From Lacrimispora xylanolytica (GTDB taxonomy: Bacteria; Bacillota; Clostridia; Lachnospirales; Lachnospiraceae), in the NCBI RefSeq assembly GCF_026723765.1, contig NZ_CP113524.1, positions 3,829,001 through 3,893,000 of the forward strand: DNA of 64,000 nucleotides, given 5' to 3'. The notes under the pieces are model-generated. The model did not search any database and had not been told where the DNA came from. It saw only the letters and a list, made by a program, of their open reading frames with translations. Shown piece after piece: positions 10,473-20,068 of the stretch. The position numbers and the translations under genes were made by a program. Position 1 is the stretch's first letter. Every line of letters starts with the position of its first letter.

Positions 10473-10504
10473 ACTCCTTTTTTATTTTCTGATTATATGG
10501 AAAT

Positions 10505-10543
10505 CCGGGAGAGGGGTAAAACCATGGGTTTTTCCTCTTCCGG
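10505..10543. other. intergenic hairpin between leuB and ilvD
   Basis: CCGG(g)AGAGG...AAAACC-CAT-GGTTTT...CCTCTTCCGG folds into a long interrupted stem just after the leuB stop codon. No T-run follows on the minus strand, so it is unlikely to be a strong terminator; mRNA stabilisation, processing or partial attenuation between leuB and ilvD is possible. Confidence 0.45.
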
Positions 10544-10555
10544 CAATGTTGGCAT

Positions 10556-11644
10556 TTATTTGCTGATCCGCTCTGCGATTAAGTCTCCCATTTCAGTGGT
10601 GGATACTCTTATGTTTCCTTCCGAGAAAATATCTCCGGTCCGGTATCCTTCCTGTAATACCGCTTCCACCGCTTTTTCCATTGCTTTCGCTTCCTCATCT
10701 AAATCAAAGGAATAACGGAGCATCATAGCGGCTGAAAGAATGGTTGCAATGGGGTTTGCAATGTTTTTTCCTGCAATATCCGGAGCCGAACCGTGACTTG
10801 GTTCATACATACCGAATTTGCTTTCATTCATACTGGCTGATGAAAGCATTCCGATGGACCCGGTGATCATACTGGCCTCGTCGGATAAGATATCTCCAAA
10901 CATGTTTTCTGTGAGAATCACGTCAAACTGTCCTGGGTTCATAACTAGCTGCATGGCACAATTGTCTACCAGCATATGGCTTAAGGTAACTTCCGGGTAA
11001 TCCTTTGCCACCTCTTCCACTACCTTGCGCCAAAGTCTGGAGGAATCCAGCACATTGGCCTTATCAACGCTGATGACCTGTTTTTTACGCTTCATAGCGA
11101 TTTCAAATGCTTTGATAGCAATTCGTCTGATTTCTGTTTCATTATAAGAAAGAGTATCAACGGCTGTCATTACGCCGTCCACTTCTTTTGTAAAACGGTC
11201 TCCAAAGTAAAGCCCGCCTGTAAGCTCTCTCATGATTACCATGTCAAAGCCATCACCAATGATCTCTTCTTTTAAGGGACAGGCAGCTGCCAGTTCTTTA
11301 TAGAGGTAAGCCGGTCTGATATTTGCAAATAAATTAAGACCTTTGCGAATGGATAATAGCCCCGCTTCCGGTCTCAGATTCGGTGCCACATCGTACCATT
11401 TTGAATTTCCCACATCTCCGCCGACTGCTCCAAGGAGAACGGAATCACTATTTTTTGCTGTTTCTAACGCTTCCTCTGTGAGAGGGACTCCATACGTGTC
11501 AATGGAGATACCACCCATTAAAACTTCCTTATAGAGGAAATCATGACCGTATACACTTCCCACTTTATCTAGGACCTTCCTGGCCTCTCCAATGATTTCA
11601 GGCCCGATCCCGTCGCCAGGGATCACTGCAATGTTGTAATTCAT
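10556..11644 (-). CDS. leuB: 3-isopropylmalate dehydrogenase
   Basis: NAD- and divalent-metal-dependent oxidative decarboxylation of 3-isopropylmalate in leucine synthesis. 362 residues. Motifs: N-terminal [13 protein letters not shown], the substrate/metal region [15 protein letters not shown] and the nucleotide-binding [14 protein letters not shown]. Start chosen at ATG 11644 because an excellent promoter lies between it and an ATG further upstream at 11722; the latter cannot be on the transcript. leuC and leuD are not in the window. It is the promoter-proximal gene of the amino-acid run. Confidence 0.95.
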   Translation of the reverse strand: MNYNIAVIPGDGIGPEIIGEARKVLDKVGSVYGHDFLYKEVLMGGISIDTYGVPLTEEALETAKNSDSVLLGAVGGDVGNSKWYDVAPNLRPEAGLLSIRKGLNLFANIRPAYLYKELAAACPLKEEIIGDGFDMVIMRELTGGLYFGDRFTKEVDGVMTAVDTLSYNETEIRRIAIKAFEIAMKRKKQVISVDKANVLDSSRLWRKVVEEVAKDYPEVTLSHMLVDNCAMQLVMNPGQFDVILTENMFGDILSDEASMITGSIGMLSSASMNESKFGMYEPSHGSAPDIAGKNIANPIATILSAAMMLRYSFDLDEEAKAMEKAVEAVLQEGYRTGDIFSEGNIRVSTTEMGDLIAERISK

Positions 11645-11693
11645 CTCGTCTTCTCCCTCTATATCACTGTACTTTGCTGATGTATTTCTTCTC

Positions 11694-11722
11694 ATAATAG
11701 AACATTTAATGATATTTTTCAA
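11694..11722 (-). promoter_or_regulatory. sigma-A-type promoter of leuB operon
   Basis: Minus strand TTGAAA (11717-11722), 17-bp spacer, TATTAT (11694-11699). The start of transcription would be near 11687, giving a leader of only about 43 nt, too short for a T-box. The rest of the 353-bp gap (11645-11997) holds the hairpin at 11796-11859 and no gene. Confidence 0.8.
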
Positions 11723-11795
11723 CTAAAATTAAATATTTTTACTGGAAACAAATATATAAGATTGGAATTGAACCTATGAATTAAGGTTATGAAAG

Positions 11796-11859
11796 AAAAA
11801 GACACTGCCTGACTTCTCAATTCCCAAATGGTGAAAAAAGAGCCAGGCAATGTCTTTTT
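11796..11859. terminator. terminator downstream of uvsE
   Basis: Arms AAAAAGACACTGCCTGACT and AGCCAGGCAATGTCTTTTT pair with few mismatches around a roughly 27-nt loop, and T-runs follow on both strands. It lies 140 bp after the uvsE stop and upstream of the leuB promoter, insulating the two units. Confidence 0.65.
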
Positions 11860-11997
11860 AAGTAAGAGATTTTAGAGTCAGGCGTTTATTTTTATACGCA
11901 ATTTCTGTGTAATATCAGTCTTTGCTCACAGAGTAAAACTGATGTGAAATATATAATAGGTAAAATAATTTCTTATTGCTGCATTTCCTCCTTATTA

Positions 11998-13251
11998 TTA
12001 AATATAGAAATAATACGAATTTAAAAGATATTCCAGATTACGTTTCACAGCACAGGTAAATAAATGTTTTTTTACCGTAGCAATAGAATTATCATTTTCT
12101 TTATATCCCTTCAGAAGCTTTTGATACCGGTTCTTTTCTGCATTTGTGGATTCTTTGCTGATATACCCCCACACATGTTCCGCTGCATTGACCTCCGCCC
12201 CCATATCCTCTGGCAGAAGCATGGCCTCTTCCACTCTGGTATAGAACTCTCTTGCAACCGGCTCTTTCTTATCCTTTAATAGCTGCCTGATTTCTGTATA
12301 GATTCTTGCCGAACGGCTGAGGACATAATATTTATACCTTGCCCATTCCTTTTCCAGTTCCACTGCCTTTGCATTGAGGAAAACAGTGTTAATGCATTTA
12401 TTGGCAGATAAATTCTTATCTTTCACCTCCAGCATAATATCTGCTTCCAGGGGAACCAGGGGATAAAAGTCCTCAAATGGCTGGAGAAATACGGTTTCAG
12501 AATGTCCGCCCACCGGGGAATTCTTTCCTTGCTGGGAATAATGAATCTTTTGCCTTCCATCCACCTTTTTCCAGGTCTTTTTACATTCCAGCATCCATTC
12601 CTGCTCTGTGCAATTCGTTTCAGATGGTTTAATAGCATTATGAAGATTATCAAAAACCACTGGAGAACCCGTTTGATAAGCTATATTTAAAACATCTTCC
12701 ACAGTATAGCTCTTATCGTCATTTTCCAGAATCAAACGGCTCCTTATAGAGTCAGAAAGCAACAGGTAATTCTCTACAAACCGACTGGAAGCTTCCTTTT
12801 TATCTCCATAAACACCTCCGATATGAAGCACCAGCTTGCTGGTTTGATCCATTCCCAGGGCATTTAAAAAACGGTCGTGATACTCTAAATCCAGAATGGC
12901 ATTGGCAATGGTAGACGAATCCGGGGAATTTAACACGGTATACTGTCCGGGGTGCATGGACACTCTGATGTTATTATTTTTAATTTTTTCACCCAGAGCC
13001 GTAAACATTTCCTCAAATTCCTCCCACCAGATCAGCTAATTGGCTGGATGGGAACCAAAGGGAATGATATCTGAACTGAGACGGAAAAAATGAATGTTGT
13101 TTTCTATATTATAATGAAGCATGGCATCCAAAGCGTTTAAATTATGATGGATTAAGCTTCTTAAATTATCTTCACTGGCATTTTTTAAAATACATCTTGA
13201 CGTTTCCGTTCCCGGAACTCCTATCACCTGACATGCGTATCCAATTGACAA
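11998..13251 (-). pseudogene. uvsE: UV damage endonuclease uvsE interrupted by an in-frame amber codon
   Basis: UvsE is an apurinic/UV-lesion endonuclease of the TIM-barrel type. The reading frame from TTG 13251 (RBS AGGAGG, 8-nt spacing) codes for the N-terminal 71 residues ending RLSSDIIPFGSHPAN, then meets TAG at 13036-13038, and continues in the same frame as LIWWEEFEEMFTALGEKI through 336 further residues to 11998. Family motifs on both sides (SMHPGQYTVLNSP, HIGGVYG, LILENDDKSYT, VFDNLHNA) show one gene of about 417 codons. The residue lost is probably Gln or Lys (CAG or AAG to TAG). GGGAGGAATTTGAGGAA precedes ATG 13008, so the larger fragment might be made by reinitiation, but it would lack the first barrel strand. 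A sequencing error remains possible. Confidence 0.85.
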
Positions 13252-13396
13252 TCCCTCTTCCTCCTATGAGCCTGGAATCCCGATTATAAAATGAGACGCA
13301 CCAGCTAGTAGATATTTAGTAATAAAAAATACTAATACAGAAAGTATCTCCAAAAAACATGCCAATATGATACCATAAAACAATCTATGAAACAAT

Positions 13397-13450
13397 TAAA
13401 AATAGCCCTGTAGCTATGGTTTCGGATAAACCATATCGGGCTATTTTTAA
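13397..13450. terminator. bidirectional terminator after the aconitase-family gene
   Basis: AAAAATAGCCC (13398-13408) pairs with GGGCTATTTTT (13438-13448), with an inner stem TATGGTTT/AAACCATA. T-runs exist on both strands. It lies 9 bp after the hydratase stop codon and closes the prpF-carrier-hydratase operon. Confidence 0.88.
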
Positions 13451-13458
13451 TGATTTAC

Positions 13459-15750
13459 TTATGCATTCACAAATTTATTGCGGTTGTAATTGATTAAAGA
13501 GCCAGAGAGTACAATTTCTTTTTCATTATCGGTCAATGCTTCCCAATATAAATGAATCTCTCTGACGGTATCACCAAGAATGTAGCCGGTGATTTCCTGT
13601 TTGCCTTCTGCGATGGCAGCTTTCATGCCGGGGATAAAGATATAATCATCCACCTCAAAATCAGGCTCTTCCTTTGTCTGGAATGGAATCATCCCCCAGT
13701 TGATAACATTGGAACGGTAACGCTTGGTTGCATACTCTTTACAGATGTTTGCAAGTCCGCCAATCACTCTTTGGCAGCTGGCTGCCTGTTCGCGTGCGGA
13801 GCCGTCTCCTGGCTTTGTACAGTAGATCACACTTCCTATTTCAATGGAGGTTAAATCCTTTCCTGCTGCCGGATACACTTCAGTGATTTTATCATAAACA
13901 TGGCTGATTTCAGAAGGAACTGAATTGCCTTCTACTCTGGATTTTTCCAGTACAGCCACAGCTTTTGCTTTTCCAACGTATTCAGGGTCTCTTCTTGAGA
14001 GAGTAAATTCTGCTAATCCCAATGGATTGGAACGATAAGAAGCAGTTTCTCCTGATGGGATCAGTTCGTCTGTTGTGGTAACTTCATCAAGAATCTTGGA
14101 ACATACCTTTAATAATACGTGTTCTCCTAAGGAACTCATCTCCGGCCAGTCCTTAATATTTGGACCGTATACAAGCTCTTCCTCATCCTTTCCTTCATCA
14201 AAGCCCTGGTAAACTCTGTTACGGTAAGCGGAGTCATCAAAATGGTAATCGTATACTGGATACTCATCGACGACATCAGTAGCAGGAGTCAGTATTCCGT
14301 TGTTAATTGTAGTTGCTGCAATGGAACGTGCGTCCATAAGTGCTACGGAGGTCATCTGTCCATTGCCTGGCTTGGAACCGTCTCTGTTGATGAAGTTTCT
14401 TGTGGTGTGACGAATGCTTAAGCCGTTGTTGGCAGGGGTATCTCCAGCACCAAAGCAAGGGCCGCAGAACGCTGTTTTTACAATTGCACCAGCAGCCATT
14501 AAGTTAGAAACCACACCCTTTTTCGCCAATTCCATATAAACCGGAACAGAGGATGGATAAACGGATAAGCTGTAATCCTTATCAATTGCAGTTGCTTTTG
14601 AAATGATTTCAGAAGCTTCATATACATTGTTAAAGTTACCACCGGCACAACCGGCAATGATTCCCTGCTGAACCTTTAACTGATTGTTATGAATCTTATC
14701 CGTGAGCTTGAAATCGATATTTGGATTGTTAATTAATTTTTTAGCATCTACTTCTACTTTGTGAAGAATATCGTTTAAATTACTATTTAATTCTTTAATA
14801 GAATAAACATTGCTTGGGTGGAAAGGCAATGCAATCATGGATTCAATCTTGCTTAAATCCACATATACGGCACCATCATAGTAAGCCACTGCTTCTGGCT
14901 GTAATTCCTTGTAATCTTCCACTCTTCCATGAATATTTAAAAATTCTTTTGTATCTTCATCTGTCTGCCAGATGGAGGTTAAGCACGCGGTCTCTGTAGT
15001 CATAACGTCAATACCGTTACGGAAATCAGTGGAAAGATTTGCGATACCAGGACCTACGAACTCCATTACTTTATTTTTAACATAACCGGATTTGAATACC
15101 TGTCCGATGATTGCTAATGCAATATCCTGGGGTCCAATACCGGGCTGTGGTTTTCCATCTAAATAAATCGCTATTACTTCAGGGTATTCAATATCATAAG
15201 TGTCACCGATGATCTGCTTCACCAGCTCACCGCCGCCTTCGCCGATAGCCATGGTTCCAAGGGCACCGTATCTTGTATGACTGTCAGAACCGATAATCAT
15301 CTTTCCGCAGCCAGCTAACATTTCCCTCATAAACTGATGAATGACAGCTACGTGGGGTGGAACAAAGATTCCGCCGTATTTCTTAGCAGCAGAAAGTCCA
15401 AATACATGATCGTCTTCATTGATGGTTCCGCCAACTGCACAAAGGGAGTTGTGGCAATTGGTTAACACATAAGGAATTGGGAACTTCGTCATTCCAGATG
15501 CTTTTGCTGTTTGAATGATTCCGATATAGGTTAAATCGTGAGATGTCATGGAATCAAATTTAATTTTCAGGCTCTGCATGGAGTCGGACTGATTGTGCTC
15601 TTTTAAGATACCATAAGTAATGGTTCCTTTTTTCGCCTGCTCCTTATCCAATGGTCCGTTGTTTCGTGCTTCTAATTCTGCGATATTTTCCTCGGAAATA
15701 AGTTCATTGTTGCCGACAAGAAAAGCACCTTTTTTGAATATGTCTAACAT
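13459..15750 (-). CDS. aconitase-family hydratase (YbhJ-like)
   Basis: A 763-residue member of the aconitase superfamily. The [4Fe-4S] ligands are visible as TETACLTS and [30 protein letters not shown] is the conserved substrate-site region, and the C-terminal swivel domain contains [16 protein letters not shown]. It is closer in flavour to the uncharacterised YbhJ group than to the housekeeping AcnA/AcnB. ATG 15750 is chosen because GAGGAGGACAAAC precedes it; an ATG 15 bp upstream overlaps that binding site. Its operon partners are a CitMHS carrier and a PrpF-like isomerase, so the likely substrate is an (un)saturated tricarboxylate such as aconitate, a methylated analogue or tricarballylate-derived compound. 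The exact substrate is inference. Confidence 0.9.
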   Translation of the reverse strand: MLDIFKKGAFLVGNNELISEENIAELEARNNGPLDKEQAKKGTITYGILKEHNQSDSMQSLKIKFDSMTSHDLTYIGIIQTAKASGMTKFPIPYVLTNCHNSLCAVGGTINEDDHVFGLSAAKKYGGIFVPPHVAVIHQFMREMLAGCGKMIIGSDSHTRYGALGTMAIGEGGGELVKQIIGDTYDIEYPEVIAIYLDGKPQPGIGPQDIALAIIGQVFKSGYVKNKVMEFVGPGIANLSTDFRNGIDVMTTETACLTSIWQTDEDTKEFLNIHGRVEDYKELQPEAVAYYDGAVYVDLSKIESMIALPFHPSNVYSIKELNSNLNDILHKVEVDAKKLINNPNIDFKLTDKIHNNQLKVQQGIIAGCAGGNFNNVYEASEIISKATAIDKDYSLSVYPSSVPVYMELAKKGVVSNLMAAGAIVKTAFCGPCFGAGDTPANNGLSIRHTTRNFINRDGSKPGNGQMTSVALMDARSIAATTINNGILTPATDVVDEYPVYDYHFDDSAYRNRVYQGFDEGKDEEELVYGPNIKDWPEMSSLGEHVLLKVCSKILDEVTTTDELIPSGETASYRSNPLGLAEFTLSRRDPEYVGKAKAVAVLEKSRVEGNSVPSEISHVYDKITEVYPAAGKDLTSIEIGSVIYCTKPGDGSAREQAASCQRVIGGLANICKEYATKRYRSNVINWGMIPFQTKEEPDFEVDDYIFIPGMKAAIAEGKQEITGYILGDTVREIHLYWEALTDNEKEIVLSGSLINYNRNKFVNA

Positions 15751-15821
15751 GTTTGTCCTCCTCATGTTTCAATCAAGTTGGGGTGCTGCGAAACGAAACA
15801 ACACCCCTATTTTGTTACGTA

Positions 15822-17189
15822 TTAGTATAAAAATGGAACTGGAAGTACACCAATTAAAATTGCAATGATAAGCTGGATAAAGTAGCTTGGAATACCCCAT
15901 TTTAAGTATTCCTTCTGATAATCAACAAAGCTTACTTCTGTACGGTCTACCAGTACATATAAGAAAGCAACCAATGGACTGGCGAAACGAACGGCCTGTC
16001 CCATTAAGGATGCAACACCGATATCCACTGGAGTCGCACCAAAGCTGTAAGCGATCGGTGCAATAACTGGAAGAATACCGAAGTAGAACGCATCATTAGG
16101 AAGGAAGAATAATCCTGGTAAAGAGATTAATGCAAGTAATAACGGAATGTATCCGCCCATGCTGGCTGGTAAAAGAGAAACGATCTGCTCAGCCATTGCT
16201 GTACTGATACCGCTGCCGTTTAAGATACCCATAATTACACCAGCACCAAATACTAAGCTAACAGGTCCTAACGCTTCTGCACCGTTGGCAGTCAGTCTTT
16301 TTGCCTGAAGGTTCGGATCTTTGAAGTTAACGATTAAAGCGACCGCTGTACCGATTAAGAATAAAAGTCCGCCGTTAACAACATCAAGAATCAGTAATAC
16401 CATGATAAATACAGTTAATGCAAAGTTGAAAAGTAATAATTTAGGTTTCTTTAATCCTTCCGGATCTTCGTTAATGGATTTGATGATATGTGCTAAATCG
16501 GAATCATTGATAATACTGGAACCAACGGTATAACCTAAACGTGCACGCTCTTTCTTACCGTAGGAGTATGCCATATAAACAGTAAGGATAATTGCACCAA
16601 TCATTCCAGGAATTAAAGGTGTGAAAAATTCTTTTGGTCCGATGTTTAAAACCGGCATAGCTCGTGCCATCGGTCCACTCCATGGTACAAGGTTCATGAT
16701 GGAGTTTGGAATCGCGATTAAAACAGCCAGATATAACTGGTTCATCTTCATCTTCTTAAACAGGGATAATACAGCCGCAGTTACGATTAAAACGGTTGTG
16801 GTACCATCACCATCTAAGGATACTACCATGGAAATGGCTGCTGTTGCTAAACAAAGTTTAAGGGGATCACCTTTTGCCCATTTAATCAGTAACTTGCTAA
16901 GTGGATCGAAAAGACCAACATCCAGCATGATAGAGAAAAATAAGATAGCAAACAGTAACAATGTAATTGTAGGTGCAACACCTGCTTTTACTTTTGTGCC
17001 ATTAAACTGGTAATAAAGTCCCTGATAAATCCAATCAAACACTTCCAGGAAGGAAACATGCTGATAAGCTGCTACGATAAAGCCAAACGCCAGTGGAACC
17101 AAGATCAGACCTGCGAACGGAGAAATCATTTTTCTCAGAAGCAGGAACATAAATACGATAATCATTAAATATCCCAATAATGCTAACAT
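15822..17189 (-). CDS. CitMHS-type citrate/tricarboxylate transporter
   Basis: A 455-residue integral membrane protein, hydrophobic from its first residue, with about 11-12 predicted helices. Features such as VVSLDGDGTTTVLIVTAA, the MNLVPWSGPMARA segment and LPNDAFYFG fit the CitMHS/ion-transporter superfamily, which takes up metal-citrate or related tricarboxylates with protons. ATG 17189 follows GAGGAGAGTAAAAACAT. It lies between a prpF-like gene (30 bp upstream) and the aconitase-family hydratase (71 bp downstream), which makes it the import step of this pathway. The metal and substrate cannot be read from the sequence. Confidence 0.9.
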   Translation of the reverse strand: MLALLGYLMIIVFMFLLLRKMISPFAGLILVPLAFGFIVAAYQHVSFLEVFDWIYQGLYYQFNGTKVKAGVAPTITLLLFAILFFSIMLDVGLFDPLSKLLIKWAKGDPLKLCLATAAISMVVSLDGDGTTTVLIVTAAVLSLFKKMKMNQLYLAVLIAIPNSIMNLVPWSGPMARAMPVLNIGPKEFFTPLIPGMIGAIILTVYMAYSYGKKERARLGYTVGSSIINDSDLAHIIKSINEDPEGLKKPKLLLFNFALTVFIMVLLILDVVNGGLLFLIGTAVALIVNFKDPNLQAKRLTANGAEALGPVSLVFGAGVIMGILNGSGISTAMAEQIVSLLPASMGGYIPLLLALISLPGLFFLPNDAFYFGILPVIAPIAYSFGATPVDIGVASLMGQAVRFASPLVAFLYVLVDRTEVSFVDYQKEYLKWGIPSYFIQLIIAILIGVLPVPFLY

Positions 17190-17219
17190 ATGTTTTTACT
17201 CTCCTCAAATAAGAATTTG

Positions 17220-18359
17220 TTAGTTAAAAAATACGGTGCCGGTTAAAATCTTACGAGCCGTACGGTAGGAGGTTACAGAATGTACCTCTACAGTACCGTC
17301 CTCTGATTTCTCATAATCAATACAGCCGCTGATGGTTCCGCTGCTATGACCTAATGTATAGGTATTATTTTCAGCTGCATGCTTTTTCACCAGACGGTTT
17401 GGAATTGTTCCCGGAATCACACTGGCTGCAAGAGTACATAATGCACCTGTTAAAGCAATGCTCTTATGTGCCTTTTGCATGCTCATCATTCGAATGGACA
17501 AATCATAGTCCAATTCGCTGATTATGTTTCCAGACGCATCTTCATAAACCTTTGATGGAGCCACTAATGTTAATTTCGGCACTCCAGGTGAAATGGTTGA
17601 ACTGTCTTCCAGATTTTTTATGAGCCCCATTTTCAAGGCAGCCGTTCCTCTTATTCGCTCCAGCTTCTCAAGTAATGCCTGGTCGCCGTCAATTTCGCTT
17701 ACCTTCTCATAGCCTGTTAAGCCAATCTCTCTGGCATCCACATACACCAGGGGATTGCTTGCATCAACGATGGACATCTCCACGTCGCCCACTCCCTCCA
17801 CAGAAAAGACATCAGAGCTATTTCCTGTAGGAAGCAGTTTTCCTGTTAATGATCCTGCTGGATTCACAAACGTTAAATCAATCTTAAGACCTTTTCCCGG
17901 TACACCAGCAATTTTAAAATCCTCTGAGTATATCAGTTCTCCATTGGGAGTAGGTACGCTTTCCTCAATTACCTTTTTTGTGTTGGTATTATATACCTTC
18001 ACGATTGTAACTGGATCCTGAATTTCCACCATCTTATTTTCAATGGCAAAGATTCCAACAGCTGAGGAAATGTTTCCGCAGTTTCCTGCATAGGACACCA
18101 CCGGCTTGTCTACAGATACCTGGGCAAAGGTATAATTTACATCCCAGGGCTCATTAAGCTCCTTAGAAATAATTGCTACCTTGCTTGTCGTAGATACCGC
18201 ACCGCCGAGTCCGTCAATCTGTCTGATATCCGGGCTTCCCATGACTTTAAGTAAGACCTGGTCCAGATCATCCGGTAGATTTTTCAAGTCCTCCTCTAAC
18301 AGGAAGACCCCTTTACTAGTTCCACCTCGGTAAATACTACACTTTAATTCTCTCAACAC
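17220..18359 (-). CDS. PrpF-family isomerase
   Basis: 379 residues of the PrpF / 4-oxalomesaconate tautomerase family (diaminopimelate-epimerase-like fold, cofactor-free allylic isomerisation). Hallmarks are the N-terminal YRGGTSKGVFL, IDGLGGA, and the YAGNCGNISSAVGIFA segment. PrpF proteins are known to act on cis/trans isomers of aconitate or 2-methylaconitate, so next to an aconitase-family enzyme and a citrate-type carrier this one plausibly converts trans-aconitate (or a methyl derivative) to the cis form. The start is GTG 18359 with AAGGAG nearby. It is the first gene of the operon, behind an 808-bp regulatory region. Confidence 0.88.
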   Translation of the reverse strand: MLRELKCSIYRGGTSKGVFLLEEDLKNLPDDLDQVLLKVMGSPDIRQIDGLGGAVSTTSKVAIISKELNEPWDVNYTFAQVSVDKPVVSYAGNCGNISSAVGIFAIENKMVEIQDPVTIVKVYNTNTKKVIEESVPTPNGELIYSEDFKIAGVPGKGLKIDLTFVNPAGSLTGKLLPTGNSSDVFSVEGVGDVEMSIVDASNPLVYVDAREIGLTGYEKVSEIDGDQALLEKLERIRGTAALKMGLIKNLEDSSTISPGVPKLTLVAPSKVYEDASGNIISELDYDLSIRMMSMQKAHKSIALTGALCTLAASVIPGTIPNRLVKKHAAENNTYTLGHSSGTISGCIDYEKSEDGTVEVHSVTSYRTARKILTGTVFFN

Positions 18360-18615
18360 TCACCACTCCTTAATAACTTTGTACACCCTTTTATCAATGT
18401 ACAATTATTTTTTGTGTAAAAAAATAAGAGAGCTCTATTTTTCTACCCACACTTCCATCGCCTTTTGTCTTGATAACTAACCGAAATTACGTTCTTTTGT
18501 ATCGGCATAATCTGTTTTCCCCATAACTATCATCTTTCCCCATGTTGACTCCTGATACGCCAACCCCACTGAATAGTGGTAGTAATAAGAAGAGTTATCG
18601 TATGGTTTTGTACTC

Positions 18616-18635
18616 ATTGTATACTTGTATACAAT
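18616..18635. promoter_or_regulatory. GntR-type operator, copy 1
   Basis: ATTGTATACTTGTATACAAT, a perfect 9-2-9 palindrome. First of three copies in the 808-bp gap 18360-19167 between the GntR gene and the prpF-like gene; it lies 257 bp upstream of the prpF-like GTG. The palindrome size and A/T-flanked GTATAC core fit FadR/FCD-subfamily GntR sites. The rest of the gap is AT-rich and holds no convincing gene. Confidence 0.82.
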
Positions 18636-18718
18636 TTAAGAAATAAAAAAACAATATTATTAGATAAGACCAAATGTTTCCCCCCTCCGTCCTAACTCAA
18701 ATATGAAAAAGATCAGCT

Positions 18719-18738
18719 ATTGTATACCTGTATACAAT
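18719..18738. promoter_or_regulatory. GntR-type operator, copy 2
   Basis: ATTGTATACCTGTATACAAT, identical to copy 3 and differing from copy 1 only in the 2-bp centre. It starts 103 bp from copy 1, close to ten helical turns. Confidence 0.82.
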
Positions 18739-18837
18739 TTGTAATAAAAAAAATGGTTTTGTTTCTATCACACCTTCTCATATTCTGTTTCTTAAGACTT
18801 CTCATTTGGCTTTTTTCATTCATAATAATATAGTTTT

Positions 18838-18857
18838 ATTGTATACCTGTATACAAT
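18838..18857. promoter_or_regulatory. GntR-type operator, copy 3
   Basis: ATTGTATACCTGTATACAAT, 119 bp from copy 2. On the minus strand TTGTAT inside the site with TATATT downstream could serve as -35/-10 hexamers (18-bp spacer), so repressor binding would overlap a promoter. The promoter assignment is tentative. Confidence 0.8.
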
Positions 18858-19167
18858 CTGTAATGCAAATTATACTTTGGAAGTTCCTGCTCTCTATGTT
18901 TGTATTATATTATGGTTCTAAAAAAAATGCAATCCTTTTTACAATTTTTTTTTACAATTTTCGACATTATTGTGCACATTGTCCATAACCTACCAGCAGG
19001 CCTCCGGCAACCCCCACAAGTAAGTGTCGGATTTTCCATGTTTTGTGTAATATTTTCCTTTTTAGCTCACCTCCTACTTTTCACTAAGGCTTGCCAGCCA
19101 TAGTCTTTATCACATAGGAGGCATTTTGCACAATACTTATGGGATCCTTGGGAGATCAGATGTTTGA

Positions 19168-19842
19168 TTAAAACAAATGGATCTCTTTTGTCAGAAACTT
19201 CTTTGCATTTATGGTATGCTCTCTGCCAATCTGCTCCGCTAATAGTTCATCTTTCTTTTCAAAGGCCTCAATCAATGCCTTATGCTCTTTCATCGCCACT
19301 TCTCTTCTCTTATTCATGACCAGAGTAAAATTTCTAAGCTTTGATAAATACTCATAAATCTGTTTCATTTGATCGATCAGCCTTTTATTGTTGCTTTGAT
19401 GTACGATGCTGTCGTGGAATTCGTCATGTGTTTTCCAGTATTCTTTGATATCCTCATTTTTAATACACTGCTCCATCATAAGAAGCTTGTTTTTTAATTC
19501 TGATATCTTAATATCAGTCATATTTGCGCACGCTAAACGGAATGCCAAGCCTTCCAGAACCTCCCTGATCTCGTAAATCTCATAAATATCTGCTTTGGAA
19601 ATTCCTTTTACAATGGTTCCCCTTCTTGGAAGATTCTCAGCCAATCCTTCAATTTCTAATTGCCGGAACGCTTCTCTTACCGGAGTCCTGCTTACTCCCA
19701 TCCCTTCTGCAATGGATGTTTCCACCAAGCGGTCTCCAGGCTTTAGAGTGCCTGCCATAATAGCCTTTCTAAGCCTTTCCAGTACGATTTGTCTGATAGG
19801 CCTTAGATCCGTGCTTTCTATCTTTTCATATAATTGCTCCAT
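19168..19842 (-). CDS. GntR-family (FCD domain) transcriptional regulator
   Basis: 224 residues: a winged-helix GntR domain at roughly residues 8-70 (LERLRKAIMAGTLKPGDRL, VSRTPVREAFRQLEIEGL) followed by an all-helical FCD ligand domain with the metal-binding-type histidines (EFHDSIVHQSNN). Such regulators usually sense organic acids. The start is set at ATG 19842, preceded by AAGGAAGTGAATTT, rather than an ATG 18 bp upstream that overlaps this binding site. It lies directly upstream of, and in the same direction as, the prpF-carrier-hydratase operon, separated by three matching palindromes, so it very probably controls that operon and responds to its substrate. Confidence 0.92.
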   Translation of the reverse strand: MEQLYEKIESTDLRPIRQIVLERLRKAIMAGTLKPGDRLVETSIAEGMGVSRTPVREAFRQLEIEGLAENLPRRGTIVKGISKADIYEIYEIREVLEGLAFRLACANMTDIKISELKNKLLMMEQCIKNEDIKEYWKTHDEFHDSIVHQSNNKRLIDQMKQIYEYLSKLRNFTLVMNKRREVAMKEHKALIEAFEKKDELLAEQIGREHTINAKKFLTKEIHLF

Positions 19843-20007
19843 AAATTCACTTCCTTGCATTTTGCATGTATTTTTATGTGTACCAGTTTGCCATAACCTT
19901 TTTGGGGTTTAATGGACCTCCTATACTGGCAGGACTCCTAAAACACTCCATTAGATATTATAATCTGCCCAACATTTTATGTCTATACTTATCTATGGAA
20001 TGAACCT

Positions 20008-20044
20008 GAAAAAAAGCAGTGCCATTTTAAGGGGCACTGCTTTA
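20008..20044 (-). terminator. intrinsic terminator of the GldA-like ABC operon
   Basis: Minus strand AAAGCAGTGCCCC...GGCACTGCTTTTTTT: a 10-11-bp stem with a 7-T run, 25 bp after the DUF4340 gene stop codon. Confidence 0.9.
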
Positions 20045-20068
20045 AATTCCTGCACAAAGGAAGGATTC

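Noticed and set aside
11761-11774. GGTTCAATTCCAAT on the minus strand, resembling a tRNA T-loop
   Set aside because: The flanking bases do not pair as a T-stem, and no acceptor, D or anticodon arms are present.
13036-13038. UAG in uvsE as pyrrolysine or other programmed recoding
   Set aside because: No pyl genes or recoding element are seen, and UvsE does not use Pyl; mutation or sequencing error is simpler.
18806-19103. Plus-strand open frames in the GntR operator gap
   Set aside because: They are hydrophobic low-complexity frames from T-rich DNA without ribosome binding sites.
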